From SAR86 cluster bacterium AG-313-D11 (lineage in GTDB: Bacteria; Pseudomonadota; Gammaproteobacteria; Magnimaribacterales; D2472): a DNA stretch of 64,000 nt. A model generated the notes under the pieces. That model did not search any database. It worked only from the letters and a program-made list of their open reading frames with translations, and was not told the origin of the DNA. Positions 47,894-57,936 of this stretch are shown piece by piece. Each line of letters begins with the position of its first letter. Position 1 is the stretch's first letter. The position numbers were made by a program, and so were the translations under genes. The stretch spans positions 1-64,000 of the forward strand of contig QBVW01000002.1 of the NCBI GenBank assembly GCA_003284215.1. The letters run 5' to 3'.

Positions 47894-49035
47894 TTTAATT
47901 TTAATTTAAATTTAAATTTTCTTACAACAGGATTTGCGTATTGCTCGAGTAGCTTTGAGCGTGCGCCATTCTCTAAATTTTTTAATCTATCTTGTAAGAT
48001 CTTTGTAGCTTCCTCAATTTCTTCTGAGGAATATGTAATTTGATCCTGGTAGCTTAACTGCAGTAAATTACAAGCAGCAAAGTTTGTTGCATGGAGCTTA
48101 TACATTGATACGATTGAATCTGATATCTTCTCTGCAATAGTTTGATAGTCATCTTCATCTGCAAACCTCATTGGCTCAGAAAGATTAATGTTTACGTTAC
48201 CTTTAAAACCAGTAATCCCATTAGCAATGCTTTTAAGATCCTCATCTTTTTCCTTAACATATGAACTATTCGATAATGAAGAATATAGTTCTTTAGCTTT
48301 TAATTGATCATTAGGATCAAATTCATAAGAAATAGAAACCGGAACCACTTTTAGAGAATTAAAATAATCTCCAATAGATTGGGTTTTTCTTTGAGTTAGG
48401 TGAATCATTTTTAATAGTGCTGGATCTGTTTCATCTATTCCATCTTTTGCTCTGCCTTGCTTTTGTGCAATCCAAATAGAATCATTGTCTTGGAAAATAC
48501 TTCGATGAATGAATTGTGAAGCTAGCAACAAACCAGAATAGATTTCTTTTTTAGTAGCGCCAGATCTTTGAATAATAAAACTTTTGTTTAATCGAAAAAG
48601 ATCTGAGGCCCAGGTCTCTTCCATAAGATTATTACCAACGGCAATATTAAATGTTTTGAAACCGAGTTGATGCATGTTCAAAGCAAGCAAAGCTGCATCT
48701 AGAGTTATGTCTCTATGATTAGAAATATATAGATGATTATCATTTTGATTTAACTCTTTTAATCCATTAACTGAAAGAGTTGAGATAGACTCTTGAACAA
48801 CTTTTTCCATCAAACCTTTAAAAACTTGTTGATAGTCATCGATGGTGTGGATAGTTTTGACTTTAGAGATGAGCTTTTGTTTTACAAAAAACTTAATAAA
48901 AGGAAGTTTTGAAATTATCCCTGGAAATTGCAATCCGATTAAAGCTCTTAAAACTGAGGGATTTGATGTAAGCGACTCAAGAACTTTCGATACTTCAGAA
49001 TCTGTGTAAGGTCTAATATCTTTGAATAGGTCCAT
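47890..49035 (-). CDS. Predicted phospholipid/glycerol acyltransferase
   Basis: A 381-aa protein with a PlsC-like acyltransferase core: YISNHRDITLDAALLALN (about residues 100-117) holds the catalytic His/Asp, but as HRDI-x-LD rather than the textbook HxxxxD. IQRSGATKKEIYSG and WIAQKQGRAKDG correspond to later acyltransferase blocks. It probably transfers an acyl chain to a lysophospholipid-type acceptor at the inner membrane. It is cotranscribed with oadB (gap 4 bp), without obvious functional link. Confidence 0.72.
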   Translation of the reverse strand: MDLFKDIRPYTDSEVSKVLESLTSNPSVLRALIGLQFPGIISKLPFIKFFVKQKLISKVKTIHTIDDYQQVFKGLMEKVVQESISTLSVNGLKELNQNDNHLYISNHRDITLDAALLALNMHQLGFKTFNIAVGNNLMEETWASDLFRLNKSFIIQRSGATKKEIYSGLLLASQFIHRSIFQDNDSIWIAQKQGRAKDGIDETDPALLKMIHLTQRKTQSIGDYFNSLKVVPVSISYEFDPNDQLKAKELYSSLSNSSYVKEKDEDLKSIANGITGFKGNVNINLSEPMRFADEDDYQTIAEKISDSIVSMYKLHATNFAACNLLQLSYQDQITYSSEEIEEATKILQDRLKNLENGARSKLLEQYANPVVRKFKFKLKLN

Positions 49036-49039
49036 AGCA

Positions 49040-50329
49040 TTAAGCTAGAAGTTGAATCATTACTCCAGCCGCAACTGCAGAACCAATTACTCCAGCAACA
49101 TTAGGACCCATAGCATGCATCAATAAAAAATTTTGAGAATCATTTTCTAGACCTACTTTATTAACAACTCTTGCAGCCATAGGAACTGCTGATACACCGG
49201 CAGCACCTATCAATGGATTGATTTTATTGGCGCTCAAAATATTCATTAGCTTTGCCATTAAAATGCCTGAAGCTGTACCAATTGAAAAAGCTATGATTCC
49301 AAGCGAAAGAATTCCAAGAGTTTCAGGAGTAAGAAATTGATCTGCTGCAAGCTTTGATCCAACAGCTAAGCCTAGGAAAATAGTAACTATATTAATGAGT
49401 GAATTTTGAACAACTTCACTTAATCTTTCCACCACCAAAGATTCTCTCATGAGGTTTCCGAAGCAAAACATTCCAATCAAAGGAGCTGCACTTGGCAGCA
49501 TCAGACCCACGAGAAAAACTAAAATGATTGGAAAAATAATTTTTTCTCTTTGAGAAACCTCTCTTAACTGGACCATACGAATAATTCTTTCCTTAGGAGT
49601 AGTAAGAAGTCTCATAATTGGAGGTTGGATTAATGGCACTAATGCCATGTATGAATATGCAGCTACAGCAATTGCGCCCAGGAGTTCTGGAGCCAATATA
49701 GATGAAACATAGATTGCTGTTGGTCCATCTGCTCCTCCTATAATACCAGTTGCTGCTGCTTGTTTAAGCGTAAACGAAACTACTCCAAACTTGTTTAAAA
49801 TCAAAGCTCCAATAACTGTTGCAAAAATGCCAAATTGAGCAGCGGCTCCTAAAATTAATGTTTTAGGGTTAGCAAGCATTGGTCCAAAATCAGTCATGGC
49901 TCCGACACCCATAAATATTACTAATGGTGCAACGCCTGACCCGATCGCTACTGAATAAAAGGTATTTAAAATTCCAGCCTTATATCCTAGCTCTGCTGCA
50001 TATTCATTTAGTAGCCACAACTGTGAATGGGAAGCAGTTTTTAAGAATGAAGACAATGAATCATCCTCTCCCATTACAATTAAAGATAAGGCTCCAGATA
50101 GTTCTGCTGGATTTGAAAAATAAATTAATTTCTCTATCGGACTTAGGGCTAAACCAATTTCAGGAATATTAGTGAGAATTGCACCAAAACCAATGGGCAA
50201 TAGCAATAAAGGTTCAAATTTTTTACTGATGGCTAAATAAAGGATCGCTAAGCCCACTACCAGCATGATTAATTGACCTGAGGTTAAGCTAAAAATCCCT
50301 AAATTTGAGAGTATGGCTTCTAGATTCAT
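49040..50329 (-). CDS. oadB: Oxaloacetate decarboxylase beta subunit (Na+ pump)
   Basis: A 429-aa membrane protein of the OadB/GcdB/MmdB family, about 9-11 helices: [19 protein letters not shown] near residues 40-60, [20 protein letters not shown] with the ion-binding Asp, and [18 protein letters not shown] with the conserved Ser. It decarboxylates carboxybiotin and exports Na+. The start overlaps the oadA stop by one base. Confidence 0.93.
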   Translation of the reverse strand: MNLEAILSNLGIFSLTSGQLIMLVVGLAILYLAISKKFEPLLLLPIGFGAILTNIPEIGLALSPIEKLIYFSNPAELSGALSLIVMGEDDSLSSFLKTASHSQLWLLNEYAAELGYKAGILNTFYSVAIGSGVAPLVIFMGVGAMTDFGPMLANPKTLILGAAAQFGIFATVIGALILNKFGVVSFTLKQAAATGIIGGADGPTAIYVSSILAPELLGAIAVAAYSYMALVPLIQPPIMRLLTTPKERIIRMVQLREVSQREKIIFPIILVFLVGLMLPSAAPLIGMFCFGNLMRESLVVERLSEVVQNSLINIVTIFLGLAVGSKLAADQFLTPETLGILSLGIIAFSIGTASGILMAKLMNILSANKINPLIGAAGVSAVPMAARVVNKVGLENDSQNFLLMHAMGPNVAGVIGSAVAAGVMIQLLA

Positions 50330-52083
50330 TAGCTTACAATTTCGAACAAAGGAGTTCCTGGTTTAACGCTATCTCCTGGCTTAACAAATATTTTTCCAAC
50401 AACTCCAGCAGAAGGTGCTTTGATTTCTGTTTCCATTTTCATTGCTTCTAGAATTAGAATGGTAGAGTCTGCATCAACAGATTCTCCCTCTGTAATAATT
50501 ACTCTAAATATATTTCCACCCAATGGGGCTGCAATTACCTCCCCTGAACCTGTTTGAATGGAAGCAGTTGGCGCAACTTGATTGACCTGTGATCCATCAT
50601 TTATTGTTACTGTGCTATCTGCTTTTAGGGTTACAGAATATTCTTGATCATCAACAGTTACAAGGTAAGAAGAATCGGTTAATTCAACAATATCTAGGGG
50701 CTCAGACTCGAAGTAATCTGGATTATCAACATTTTCTAAAAAGTTCAGTCCAATTTCTGGAAACATTGCATATATAAGAATATTTTCAACCGATGCATCG
50801 GCTGTTATATTTTTTTCAAAAAGCGCCTGTTTGAACTCATCTTCGACTGATTGAAAATCATCAGTCAGCACGTCAGCAGGTCTGCAGGTAATTACTGCGC
50901 TATCGCCAATGCCCTCTTGTTGTAAATCTTTATTAACTGGAGCTGGAGTTGCCCCGTATTCTCCTTTTAATAGAGATTTCACTTCATTGGTCACAGTTGA
51001 GTATCTTGAGCCAGAAAGTATATTGATAACGGACTGAGTTCCAACAATCTGAGATGTTGGAGTAACCAATGGTATGAAACCTAAGTCTTCTCGGACTTTT
51101 GGAATCTCACTAATTACCTCATCAAATCTATCTATAGAATCTTGGGCTTTGAGCTGATTCTCAAGATTCGTTAACATTCCGCCTGGGACTTGCGATGCTA
51201 AAATGCGTGCATCAACCCCTCTCAATGAACCTTCAAAGTTTTTATATTTTTTTCTAACTTTTTGAAAGTGTTCAGCAATTGGAGTCAGTTTCTCCAAATC
51301 TAGACCAGTTTCTCTATTGGTTCCATCAAGGATACTAATCAATGTTTCGGTGGGTGTATGACCATATGTCATGCTCATTGAGGAAATAGAAGTATCAATA
51401 TTATCCAGGCCTGCCTCTATTGCTTTTACGCCTGTTGCAACTGACATACCAGTCGTTGCATGGCAGTGCATATGAACAGGAATCTCAAGCTCATCTTTTA
51501 ACCTAGAAACTAGTTCAAATGCTACATAAGGTTTAAGCAAACCAGCCATGTCTTTGATTGCTAAAGAGTGAGCACCCATGTCTTGAATCTTTTTTGCAAG
51601 TTCAACCCAAAGATCTACTGTATGAACAGGACTGGTGGTATATGAAATGGTACCTTGTGCATGACCATCCATACCAATAACTGCCTGCAAAGCTTGATGC
51701 ATATTTCTTGGATCATTTAATGCATCAAATACCCTAAATACATCCACTCCATTTTCTTTGGAGCATTCTACGAACTTATTTACAACGTCGTCTGAATAAT
51801 GTTTGTAACCTAATAAATTTTGTCCTCTCAAAAGCATCTGTTGAGGAGTATTAGGCATCATAGATTTAATTTTTCTAATCCTGTGCCATGGATCTTCGCC
51901 AAGGTACCTAATACATGAATCAAAGATTGCACCTCCCCATGATTCAACTGACCAAAAGCCTACATCATCGAGGTTTTTTAAAGCTGCTTCCATATCATGA
52001 TATCTAAACCTAGTTGCCAACAAGGACTGATGAGCATCTCTCAAAACAACCTCTGTCACTCCAATTTTTTTAGATTCACTCAT
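50329..52083 (-). CDS. oadA: Oxaloacetate decarboxylase alpha subunit with biotin domain
   Basis: A 584-aa carboxyltransferase: TIM barrel with metal-site Asp in VVLRDAHQS (residue 17), carbamylated-type Lys in LAIKDMAG and [11 protein letters not shown], the PYC_OADA domain, and a C-terminal biotinyl domain with EAMKMETE (Lys about 549). It moves CO2 from oxaloacetate to biotin. Gene order G-A-B is canonical; the ATG overlaps the oadG stop (ATGA). It supports Na+-based energetics. Confidence 0.94.
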   Translation of the reverse strand: MSESKKIGVTEVVLRDAHQSLLATRFRYHDMEAALKNLDDVGFWSVESWGGAIFDSCIRYLGEDPWHRIRKIKSMMPNTPQQMLLRGQNLLGYKHYSDDVVNKFVECSKENGVDVFRVFDALNDPRNMHQALQAVIGMDGHAQGTISYTTSPVHTVDLWVELAKKIQDMGAHSLAIKDMAGLLKPYVAFELVSRLKDELEIPVHMHCHATTGMSVATGVKAIEAGLDNIDTSISSMSMTYGHTPTETLISILDGTNRETGLDLEKLTPIAEHFQKVRKKYKNFEGSLRGVDARILASQVPGGMLTNLENQLKAQDSIDRFDEVISEIPKVREDLGFIPLVTPTSQIVGTQSVINILSGSRYSTVTNEVKSLLKGEYGATPAPVNKDLQQEGIGDSAVITCRPADVLTDDFQSVEDEFKQALFEKNITADASVENILIYAMFPEIGLNFLENVDNPDYFESEPLDIVELTDSSYLVTVDDQEYSVTLKADSTVTINDGSQVNQVAPTASIQTGSGEVIAAPLGGNIFRVIITEGESVDADSTILILEAMKMETEIKAPSAGVVGKIFVKPGDSVKPGTPLFEIVS

Positions 52084-52301
52084 GACCGAATACCCCCAAG
52101 AACCTCTTTAATTATTTTATGATGCACATCATTTTTAACAGTCGATGATGAATCTGAGATATTTTCCTGAGGTGCTCCCGAAAAGAGCATTCTTAATAGG
52201 TTTACTGAAATGATTAGCAAAAGAAGAAAACTAAAAACTACAACCATGCCGCTGTATAGTAGGTTCATTCCCTCTTGCATTAAGATATCTTGCTTTGTCA
52301 T
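52080..52301 (-). CDS. oadG: Oxaloacetate decarboxylase gamma subunit
   Basis: A 73-aa protein with one N-terminal transmembrane helix (GMVVVFSFLLLLIISVNLL) and a polar tail, as in OadG, which anchors the alpha subunit to the beta subunit. Short and divergent, but position immediately before oadA with a 4-bp overlap is decisive. Confidence 0.82.
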   Translation of the reverse strand: MTKQDILMQEGMNLLYSGMVVVFSFLLLLIISVNLLRMLFSGAPQENISDSSSTVKNDVHHKIIKEVLGGIRS

Positions 52302-52361
52302 ATTTAATAATGTTTTGCGTAGACTTTAGAGATTTTACACCAATCTAAGTACAATAATGAA

Positions 52362-53102
52362 ATGTCTGTTCATCCATATCTAAAGCATCCGGGTATAGCT
52401 ATTTCTGCACACAGAGGTGGAAGTATTGAGGCTCCAGAAAATACCCTAGAATCATTTGAGTATGCTTTGGAGCTTGGCGCCGAATACATAGAAACAGATG
52501 TGCAATTATCTGCTGATGGAATACCTTTTATTTTTCACGACGATGATCTGCTTAGGTTGCTGGGAAAAAACCTTCTCTTTAATAGCCTTCACAGCGAAGA
52601 AATTGATAAATTGCGATTATTTGAATCCTATCGAATACCAACGTTAGAAGCAGCATTGAAAAAATTTCCTAATGCTTTGTTTCAAATTGATGTAAAAACT
52701 GATGAAGTTGCTATACCAACCATGGAAGTTATAAAAGAGTTGGGTGCATTTGACAGAATCTGTATTGCAAGTTTCAGCAGCAAGAGATTGAAGTTAGTGA
52801 AAGAAAAGTATCCTGAAACATGCCTTTCAATGGGGCCAATTGAAGTATTAAAACTTCTTTTATCAAGCTTTGGACTTTATAAAAAAAACATTCAAGGAGA
52901 TTGTCTACAAATTCCTATATATCAATACGGCATCAAGCTAGTGACAAAAAGATTTGTAAAGTTTGTTCAAAGTTTGGGTTTAAAAATACATGTATGGACA
53001 ATTAACGATGAAGTGGTTATGCAAGAAATGATAAATCTTGGCGTGAATGGAATCATTACAGACAAACCGAAACTCTTAAAAGACGTACTATCTAGAAATT
53101 AG
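52362..53102 (+). CDS. Glycerophosphodiester phosphodiesterase
   Basis: A 246-aa GDPD TIM-barrel enzyme: AHRGGSIEAPENTLESFEYA (catalytic His17, metal Glu), ETDVQLSADGIPFIFHDD (second His), and IHVWTINDE plus NGIITDKP near the C-terminus. It hydrolyses deacylated phospholipids to glycerol-3-phosphate. No signal peptide is present, so it is cytoplasmic. It overlaps the convergent methyltransferase by 11 bp. Confidence 0.9.
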   Translation: MSVHPYLKHPGIAISAHRGGSIEAPENTLESFEYALELGAEYIETDVQLSADGIPFIFHDDDLLRLLGKNLLFNSLHSEEIDKLRLFESYRIPTLEAALKKFPNALFQIDVKTDEVAIPTMEVIKELGAFDRICIASFSSKRLKLVKEKYPETCLSMGPIEVLKLLLSSFGLYKKNIQGDCLQIPIYQYGIKLVTKRFVKFVQSLGLKIHVWTINDEVVMQEMINLGVNGIITDKPKLLKDVLSRN

Positions 53103-54123
53103 CTGCTGGCTTCTCAGCAACAATTCTCCAATTCAAATCTGCAATCTTAGCCTTTTCTGCATCAGTCCATGACTGCCCTCCCGTTTGCAATAAGTCTAGG
53201 GATTCTTCAACCCAAGCAGGCATTAATTTGATGCGCTGAAAAAATCTGATAACTTTTCTGACTCGCCAAATTAAATTTCTTTTCTGCTCACAAATTGGCC
53301 ATGCGGGGCTTTTAGACGGAGCAGATAATATAATTTTAAAGCCTGCTCTTTCTAGGGCATTACAAACGTCAGCTGGATACATAGATTGAGTAGCAGCCAA
53401 TGTAGGTAGATAATTTTTGTGTAGACCAACATGTTCTGCATTGGCCCAATCAAAGTATGGAGAAAGCAAGTACTCTGAACAAGCATACCTGGATCCCGGC
53501 TTCAAAACTCTAAACATTTCCTGAGCGCAGCTATCTAATTCTTCTTTTTTAAAAAAGGGCCACACGGCTTGAATTGAGAAGCAACCATCAAAGCTTTCTG
53601 TATCGTAATCTAAAGGTTCATGATGATCACCTACCTTAAAATGAAGACGATCAGTCATTTGAGTTTCATTTGCCCAATCCTCAGCATTTTCAATTTGATT
53701 GGGATCGATGTTGTAGCCTGAGACCTCTCCTCCAGTTAGTGATGCTAAATAATGAGCAATCCTTCCTCTGCCGCATCCCATATCCAAAAGATGTGATGAT
53801 GCTGGATTGCTTAAATTAAGCTTGTCTAAAAGATCCTGCTCACAAAGCAACTGATTGCCGTAAAGACCTTGCGTATCATCAAGTTGTGGAGGTATATATA
53901 GTTTCTCTAAATCAAACACTGAAAGCATATTATTTAAAACTTTATAATAAGCTGCCACAGCCTTTGTTTCGTCTGCTGTTTCAGTCTTTTCACCATCCTG
54001 CATGCGCTGAAAAAATTTATATGCATTTATACACGCTTGCTTATCTTCTTTAGATAAAGTGATAAGGCGCTTAATACCAATAAAAGAAGTTTTGATTCTG
54101 TACCAATTCATAAAAGAAATCAT
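53092..54123 (-). CDS. SAM-dependent class I methyltransferase
   Basis: A 343-aa methyltransferase with SAM motif LLDMGCGRGRIAHYLA (about residues 113-128), YNIDPNQIENA, and motif IV FDGCFSIQAVWPFF, followed by FRVLKPGSRYACSEYLL. The arrangement resembles the sterol/tocopherol C-methyltransferase superfamily with a long helical N-terminal extension, but no specific substrate motif is convincing. A second ATG at codon 5 is possible. It is convergent with GDPD. Confidence 0.75.
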   Translation of the reverse strand: MISFMNWYRIKTSFIGIKRLITLSKEDKQACINAYKFFQRMQDGEKTETADETKAVAAYYKVLNNMLSVFDLEKLYIPPQLDDTQGLYGNQLLCEQDLLDKLNLSNPASSHLLDMGCGRGRIAHYLASLTGGEVSGYNIDPNQIENAEDWANETQMTDRLHFKVGDHHEPLDYDTESFDGCFSIQAVWPFFKKEELDSCAQEMFRVLKPGSRYACSEYLLSPYFDWANAEHVGLHKNYLPTLAATQSMYPADVCNALERAGFKIILSAPSKSPAWPICEQKRNLIWRVRKVIRFFQRIKLMPAWVEESLDLLQTGGQSWTDAEKAKIADLNWRIVAEKPAANF

Positions 54124-54169
54124 ACACCTAAAAAATTAGTCAGGCATGCATATTAAATTTTTTTGATCG

Positions 54170-54409
54170 TTAGCGAGAGTTATATTTATCCACTTCATTG
54201 AAGATAATTTTAATATCTTCTAACGAGAGAAGTTCTGTATTATTAAAAGTTTCAGATATCTTATAAAATGGACTTAACTGGATAATTTCTTGATGAGCTT
54301 GATTAACCATCATGTTAATGTAATTTAAATACTCAGGTGTTGTTTCTCCCTCTCTTCTATCTCTGAATTTAGGGAGGGAATCATGAAATATATAAGCTAA
54401 GTTTTCCAT
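54170..54409 (-). CDS. Hypothetical small soluble protein (79 aa)
   Basis: A 79-aa ORF beginning MENLAYIFHDSLPKFRDRRE, with no membrane segment. ATG 54409 overlaps the stop of the 62-aa membrane gene (TAATG), so translation is coupled; a longer reading frame from 54496 would run through the coding part of that gene and is unlikely. The family is not recognised. Confidence 0.5.
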   Translation of the reverse strand: MENLAYIFHDSLPKFRDRREGETTPEYLNYINMMVNQAHQEIIQLSPFYKISETFNNTELLSLEDIKIIFNEVDKYNSR

Positions 54410-54597
54410 TAATTTTGCAAGAATTTTGAAAAAATTTTTCTTGCAAAAATATACATTGGAATAATGATGCATGAAGTGATCAGAATTTCTAACCATGCAT
54501 CGAATTGTAGAAAGTTTCTAATAAAACCCGCTAAAAATAAGCTTACTAAACCCAGTAAACTGTATAGGATAATTGAATTACGACTGAAGAGATTCAT
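54409..54597 (-). CDS. Hypothetical two-helix membrane protein (62 aa)
   Basis: A 62-aa protein with two hydrophobic stretches (about residues 9-27 and 34-53) and a basic C-terminus (RKIFSKFLQN). Its start overlaps the end of the UMF1-type MFS gene by 20 bp and its stop overlaps the next ATG, so it sits in a tightly packed three-gene operon. The family is not recognised. Confidence 0.5.
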   Translation of the reverse strand: MNLFSRNSIILYSLLGLVSLFLAGFIRNFLQFDAWLEILITSCIIIPMYIFARKIFSKFLQN

Positions 54598-55834
54598 GGT
54601 TACTTTTAACTTTTAGAAGTATTATGGCGCCCATGATAAACAGTGCTGCAATAGGTATCAAGCCATATCTTGTATCTTGAAAAAAAGTAACGAAAATTGC
54701 TACTAAAGCTGGGCCCATAAATGCTCCAGCACGTCCAAACATATTATAAAAACCAAAATATTCACCAGACTCATCTTGTGGAATTAGAGTTGCATAATAA
54801 CTTCTTGAGATTGATTGAATACCACCTTGAATAGCTCCTACCATTGCAGCAAGAATATAAAATTCAATAGCATTAGAAAGAAAAGCAGAATATGCAATAA
54901 CAATAAGATACAGTGAAATTGTGAAGAGCAAAGTATTTTTATCACCAAACCGATACGCAAACTTTGACCATAATAAAGTTGTTGGAAAGGCAACAAATTG
55001 AACCAATATAAGAGCAATGATTACATCGCTACTTGGCAAGCCTAAGTTAAGAGCAAAATCAGCTGCCATTGCCATAATTGTATGGACACCATCTATATAT
55101 AAAAAGAATGCAAGTAAAAAGATAAATACATTTTTCTTTGTAGAGACTGTTTTCAAGGTATTAAAAACTTTTAAGTAAGCGAGTTTAAAATGAGATCCAG
55201 GCAAGCTGACCCCTTTATCTTGAATCTTTAATAGAATTGGAATCAAGAATAAAGTCCACCAAAGCGACACGCTTAAAAAAGACCATCTTACAGCATCCGC
55301 TACGGACGAGAGTCCAAAAAATTCTGGTTTAATTGTCATGGCTGCATTCACAAGAAACAATAAACCACCTCCAAGATAACCAAATGCAAATCCATAACTA
55401 GAAATTCTAGCGATATTGGTTTCATCAGAAACTTGAACCAACATCTTATCGTACAAAGTATTACCCGCTGCAAAACAATAATTAGCAATACCAAAAAATA
55501 CCAAAGCCTGAAGCCACGAACCTGCTGGAATAAAATATAAAACTGCAACTGAAATGATCGATATTGCGCCGAAACCTGTGAAAAGAATTTTCGTTGTTCT
55601 AGATACATCTGTTATTGCGCCAATAAATGGTGAAGTAAATAAAAGTACTAAATTAGATATTGTTAAGCCCCAACCAAGATATGCAGTTTTAACTTCAGCC
55701 TCAAGACCAGATGCCCAGAAATCATTAAAGAAAATTGGGAAAAAAGCTGCAATTACAGTTGTGGCAAATGCAGAGTTACCCCCATCATATAGAATCCAGG
55801 CCTTTGCCTCTGCTGAAAGTTTAGCTTTGCTCAT
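54578..55834 (-). CDS. UMF1/Atg22-like MFS transporter
   Basis: A 418-aa MFS protein of the UMF1 family: WILYDGGNSAFATTVIAAFFPIFF at residues 12-35 is the family hallmark, followed by SPFIGAITDVSRTTK (motif A-like). About 12 helices. Eukaryotic Atg22 relatives export amino acids from vacuoles; the bacterial substrate is unknown. Its start overlaps the MBL hydrolase gene end by 14 bp. Confidence 0.85.
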   Translation of the reverse strand: MSKAKLSAEAKAWILYDGGNSAFATTVIAAFFPIFFNDFWASGLEAEVKTAYLGWGLTISNLVLLFTSPFIGAITDVSRTTKILFTGFGAISIISVAVLYFIPAGSWLQALVFFGIANYCFAAGNTLYDKMLVQVSDETNIARISSYGFAFGYLGGGLLFLVNAAMTIKPEFFGLSSVADAVRWSFLSVSLWWTLFLIPILLKIQDKGVSLPGSHFKLAYLKVFNTLKTVSTKKNVFIFLLAFFLYIDGVHTIMAMAADFALNLGLPSSDVIIALILVQFVAFPTTLLWSKFAYRFGDKNTLLFTISLYLIVIAYSAFLSNAIEFYILAAMVGAIQGGIQSISRSYYATLIPQDESGEYFGFYNMFGRAGAFMGPALVAIFVTFFQDTRYGLIPIAALFIMGAIILLKVKSNHESLQS

Positions 55835-56846
55835 ACCAACATTGATTATTATCTAGAGATTTTTTAACCAGCCCTCTATAGATCAAACAATTTAAATGGC
55901 CTAGGGATTCCCCAGTTGCCATAATTAGGTTGCTATCATCTATCTCTCTTTTGAATAGGACATCAAAAACATCGACTGCCCTCTTTGGAGTAGATAAAAC
56001 GGCATGAAGTTTTTCCAGTGATTGCTCATGATGATTAATTAGTGCATTGAGTCTTTTATGGGCACCAATAAATGGTCTGCCATGAGCGGGCAATACTAAT
56101 ACATTTTCAGGCAATTGTTCTATAAGCTTATGACAAGAAGAAATCCAATCTTCTACTGGGTTAGCATCAGGTTCTGTCGGAAAAGTTCCAACATGAGAAC
56201 TAATAGTTGGAAGAAGTTGGTCGCCACTTATAAACATATTTAATTCTTTTGAAAAGAAGCATAGATGCTCCATTGTGTGTCCACGACCCTCTATAGCAAG
56301 CCAATCGATACCATTGATGTGAATAACATCACCCTCTTTTAATCGATTGTATGATTGGGGTAAGGGATGAATGATAGAACCAAAAAAACCAAATCTCTCT
56401 GTAAAGGATTTAATCTGTTCTTCTGTCATTCCAGCTTGGGTATAAAAATCTATTGCATCATGTGGAACACTATCCCCAGTATCGGCCGATAGCATACGAC
56501 ATTGAAGGTAATCAGTTCTGCTCATACTAAATGTGGTATTAAATTTCTTTACAAACCAACCTGCCATGCCAATATGATCAGGATGCATGTGTGTAACAAC
56601 TACATCTTTTATTAAAAGGTTTTCGTTATCAATTAAATTTACCCAAGCATTTTTAGTGTCCTCAAGATGCATACCTGTATCTACTAAAGTTAAGTTATCT
56701 TTTGCGCCTAAACCCCAAAGGTTAATATGGTTCAAAGACATAGGCAAAGGCATTCTGATCCAACGAACATGCTCATTAATTGCATGTAAGCTTCCAGATT
56801 TTGGGACTACATCAAGCGGAAAGGTTAATCTTGTTTCTGAATTCAT
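55821..56846 (-). CDS. MBL-fold metallo-hydrolase
   Basis: A 341-aa metallo-beta-lactamase-fold hydrolase: H86-x-H88-x-D90-H91 in VVTHMHPDHIG, further ligands in EGRGHTMEHL and FISGDQLLPTI, and VLPAHGRPFIG. A C-terminal helical extension resembles the LACTB2-like/thioesterase group. It probably cleaves a thioester or phosphoester. It heads the leftward unit with the UMF1 transporter. Confidence 0.86.
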   Translation of the reverse strand: MNSETRLTFPLDVVPKSGSLHAINEHVRWIRMPLPMSLNHINLWGLGAKDNLTLVDTGMHLEDTKNAWVNLIDNENLLIKDVVVTHMHPDHIGMAGWFVKKFNTTFSMSRTDYLQCRMLSADTGDSVPHDAIDFYTQAGMTEEQIKSFTERFGFFGSIIHPLPQSYNRLKEGDVIHINGIDWLAIEGRGHTMEHLCFFSKELNMFISGDQLLPTISSHVGTFPTEPDANPVEDWISSCHKLIEQLPENVLVLPAHGRPFIGAHKRLNALINHHEQSLEKLHAVLSTPKRAVDVFDVLFKREIDDSNLIMATGESLGHLNCLIYRGLVKKSLDNNQCWYEQS

Positions 56847-56884
56847 TGTTGCTTATAGAAATGCTAGATGGTTATACTGATTGT

Positions 56885-56989
56885 ATGAGTGAAGATACAC
56901 AAACGATAAAAAGCTTAGGAATATTTGTTATAGGCATTGGTGGCTTGATTTTTTTTCTAGGCATTGTAGCTTATTTATTTAACTCTTAA
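56885..56989 (+). CDS. Small single-pass membrane peptide (34 aa)
   Basis: A 34-aa ORF from ATG 56885: a polar N-terminus (MSEDTQTIKS) followed by one transmembrane helix (GIFVIGIGGLIFFLGIVAYLF). It sits in the gap after the divergent MBL gene start and its end overlaps the SnoaL-like gene end by 15 bp. No strong Shine-Dalgarno. It resembles the many SxDxx-helix microproteins of marine gammaproteobacteria in layout, but the family is unproven. Confidence 0.45.
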   Translation: MSEDTQTIKSLGIFVIGIGGLIFFLGIVAYLFNS

Positions 56990-57589
56990 CTTTCCAGGGT
57001 TTGCACCTCGACGAAGAGCTTTTAAAAATGAATTAGCCTCAAGAGGTTCTGCTACGTCATTATCACGAATATATTCACTACTCCAAAACTCTTTCCAAGA
57101 TGGAAAAAGATCATGAAAAAATCCCTCATAATTTTCCTGGCCTGGCCAACGCATCTTCCGATCACCAAGGGGAGGTTTGTTTAAATCAGTGGCATACCAG
57201 TACATTGGAAGCCTTTTTTTAAATAGCCATCTGCCGTCAACTCGGTTATATGTATCCCAATATAGCATTTGCATGATGACCCATTCAGTCTCAGTTTCAT
57301 GCTCATTTTTTGAATAAACTAAACCTATGGCTAAATCAGGTGACTCAAAGTCTATAATGTGATTTCCAATATGATGTGAGGTACCGGTGAATTGATCTCT
57401 AAATGTTGCATCTGCCCATTTCTTGAGCGCTTGTCGTCCAGTCTCTTCTTTACCAACTCTCACATCTGGAACAAATAAATTTACATGCATATCTAAATCA
57501 CGCATATCTAGGGTCACGGAGTATTTAGCTGCAAGTTGCCTAATCTCATCAAGAGACTCTAAGCGATCTATCCTTTCTTCAATATCCAT
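56975..57589 (-). CDS. SnoaL/NTF2-like protein
   Basis: A 204-aa protein with the SnoaL-like (NTF2 superfamily) N-terminus: MDIEERIDRLESLDEIRQLAAKY, followed by LDMRDLDMHVNLFVPD and HHIGNHIIDFESPDLAIGLV, ending in a hydrophobic cone-shaped fold region. Such proteins are isomerases, cyclases or dehydratases acting on polyketide- or steroid-like substrates. ATG 57589, 4 bp after the HIT stop, is preferred over 57625. The C-terminus is longer than in typical members. Confidence 0.75.
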   Translation of the reverse strand: MDIEERIDRLESLDEIRQLAAKYSVTLDMRDLDMHVNLFVPDVRVGKEETGRQALKKWADATFRDQFTGTSHHIGNHIIDFESPDLAIGLVYSKNEHETETEWVIMQMLYWDTYNRVDGRWLFKKRLPMYWYATDLNKPPLGDRKMRWPGQENYEGFFHDLFPSWKEFWSSEYIRDNDVAEPLEANSFLKALRRGANPGKLRVK

Positions 57590-57593
57590 TGAT

Positions 57594-57932
57594 TTAACCG
57601 GGAGGCCATGAAAGTGGTCTACCACTAATTAGATGCAAGTGAAGATGAAAAACACTCTGTCCAGCCTTAGCTCCATTGTTTGTAACAAGTCTAAAGGTTT
57701 CATCCAACCCAAGATCTCTAGCTACCTCTCCTGCGATCCACAATAAATGACCGAGTAATACTTTGTCCTCTTCAGTTGCGTCTGAGAGTTTTGGGATAGG
57801 CTTTTTTGGAATAATTAATAAGTGAGTTGGTGCCTGCGGATTGATATCTTTGAAAACAAGAGATAAATCATCTTCAAAAATAATATCTGCTGGAATTTCT
57901 TTATTTATAATTTTGGTAAACAGTGTATCCAT
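57594..57932 (-). CDS. HIT-family nucleotide hydrolase (HinT-like)
   Basis: A 112-aa HIT protein: TLFTKIINKEIPADIIFEDD at the N-terminus, INPQAPTHLLIIPKKPI and the catalytic triad region QSVFHLHLHLISGRPLSWPPG-type end with HLHLHL. HinT cleaves adenosine phosphoramidates. It shares a leftward operon with the 62-aa membrane protein and SnoaL-like gene. Confidence 0.93.
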   Translation of the reverse strand: MDTLFTKIINKEIPADIIFEDDLSLVFKDINPQAPTHLLIIPKKPIPKLSDATEEDKVLLGHLLWIAGEVARDLGLDETFRLVTNNGAKAGQSVFHLHLHLISGRPLSWPPG

Positions 57933-57936
57933 AAAT

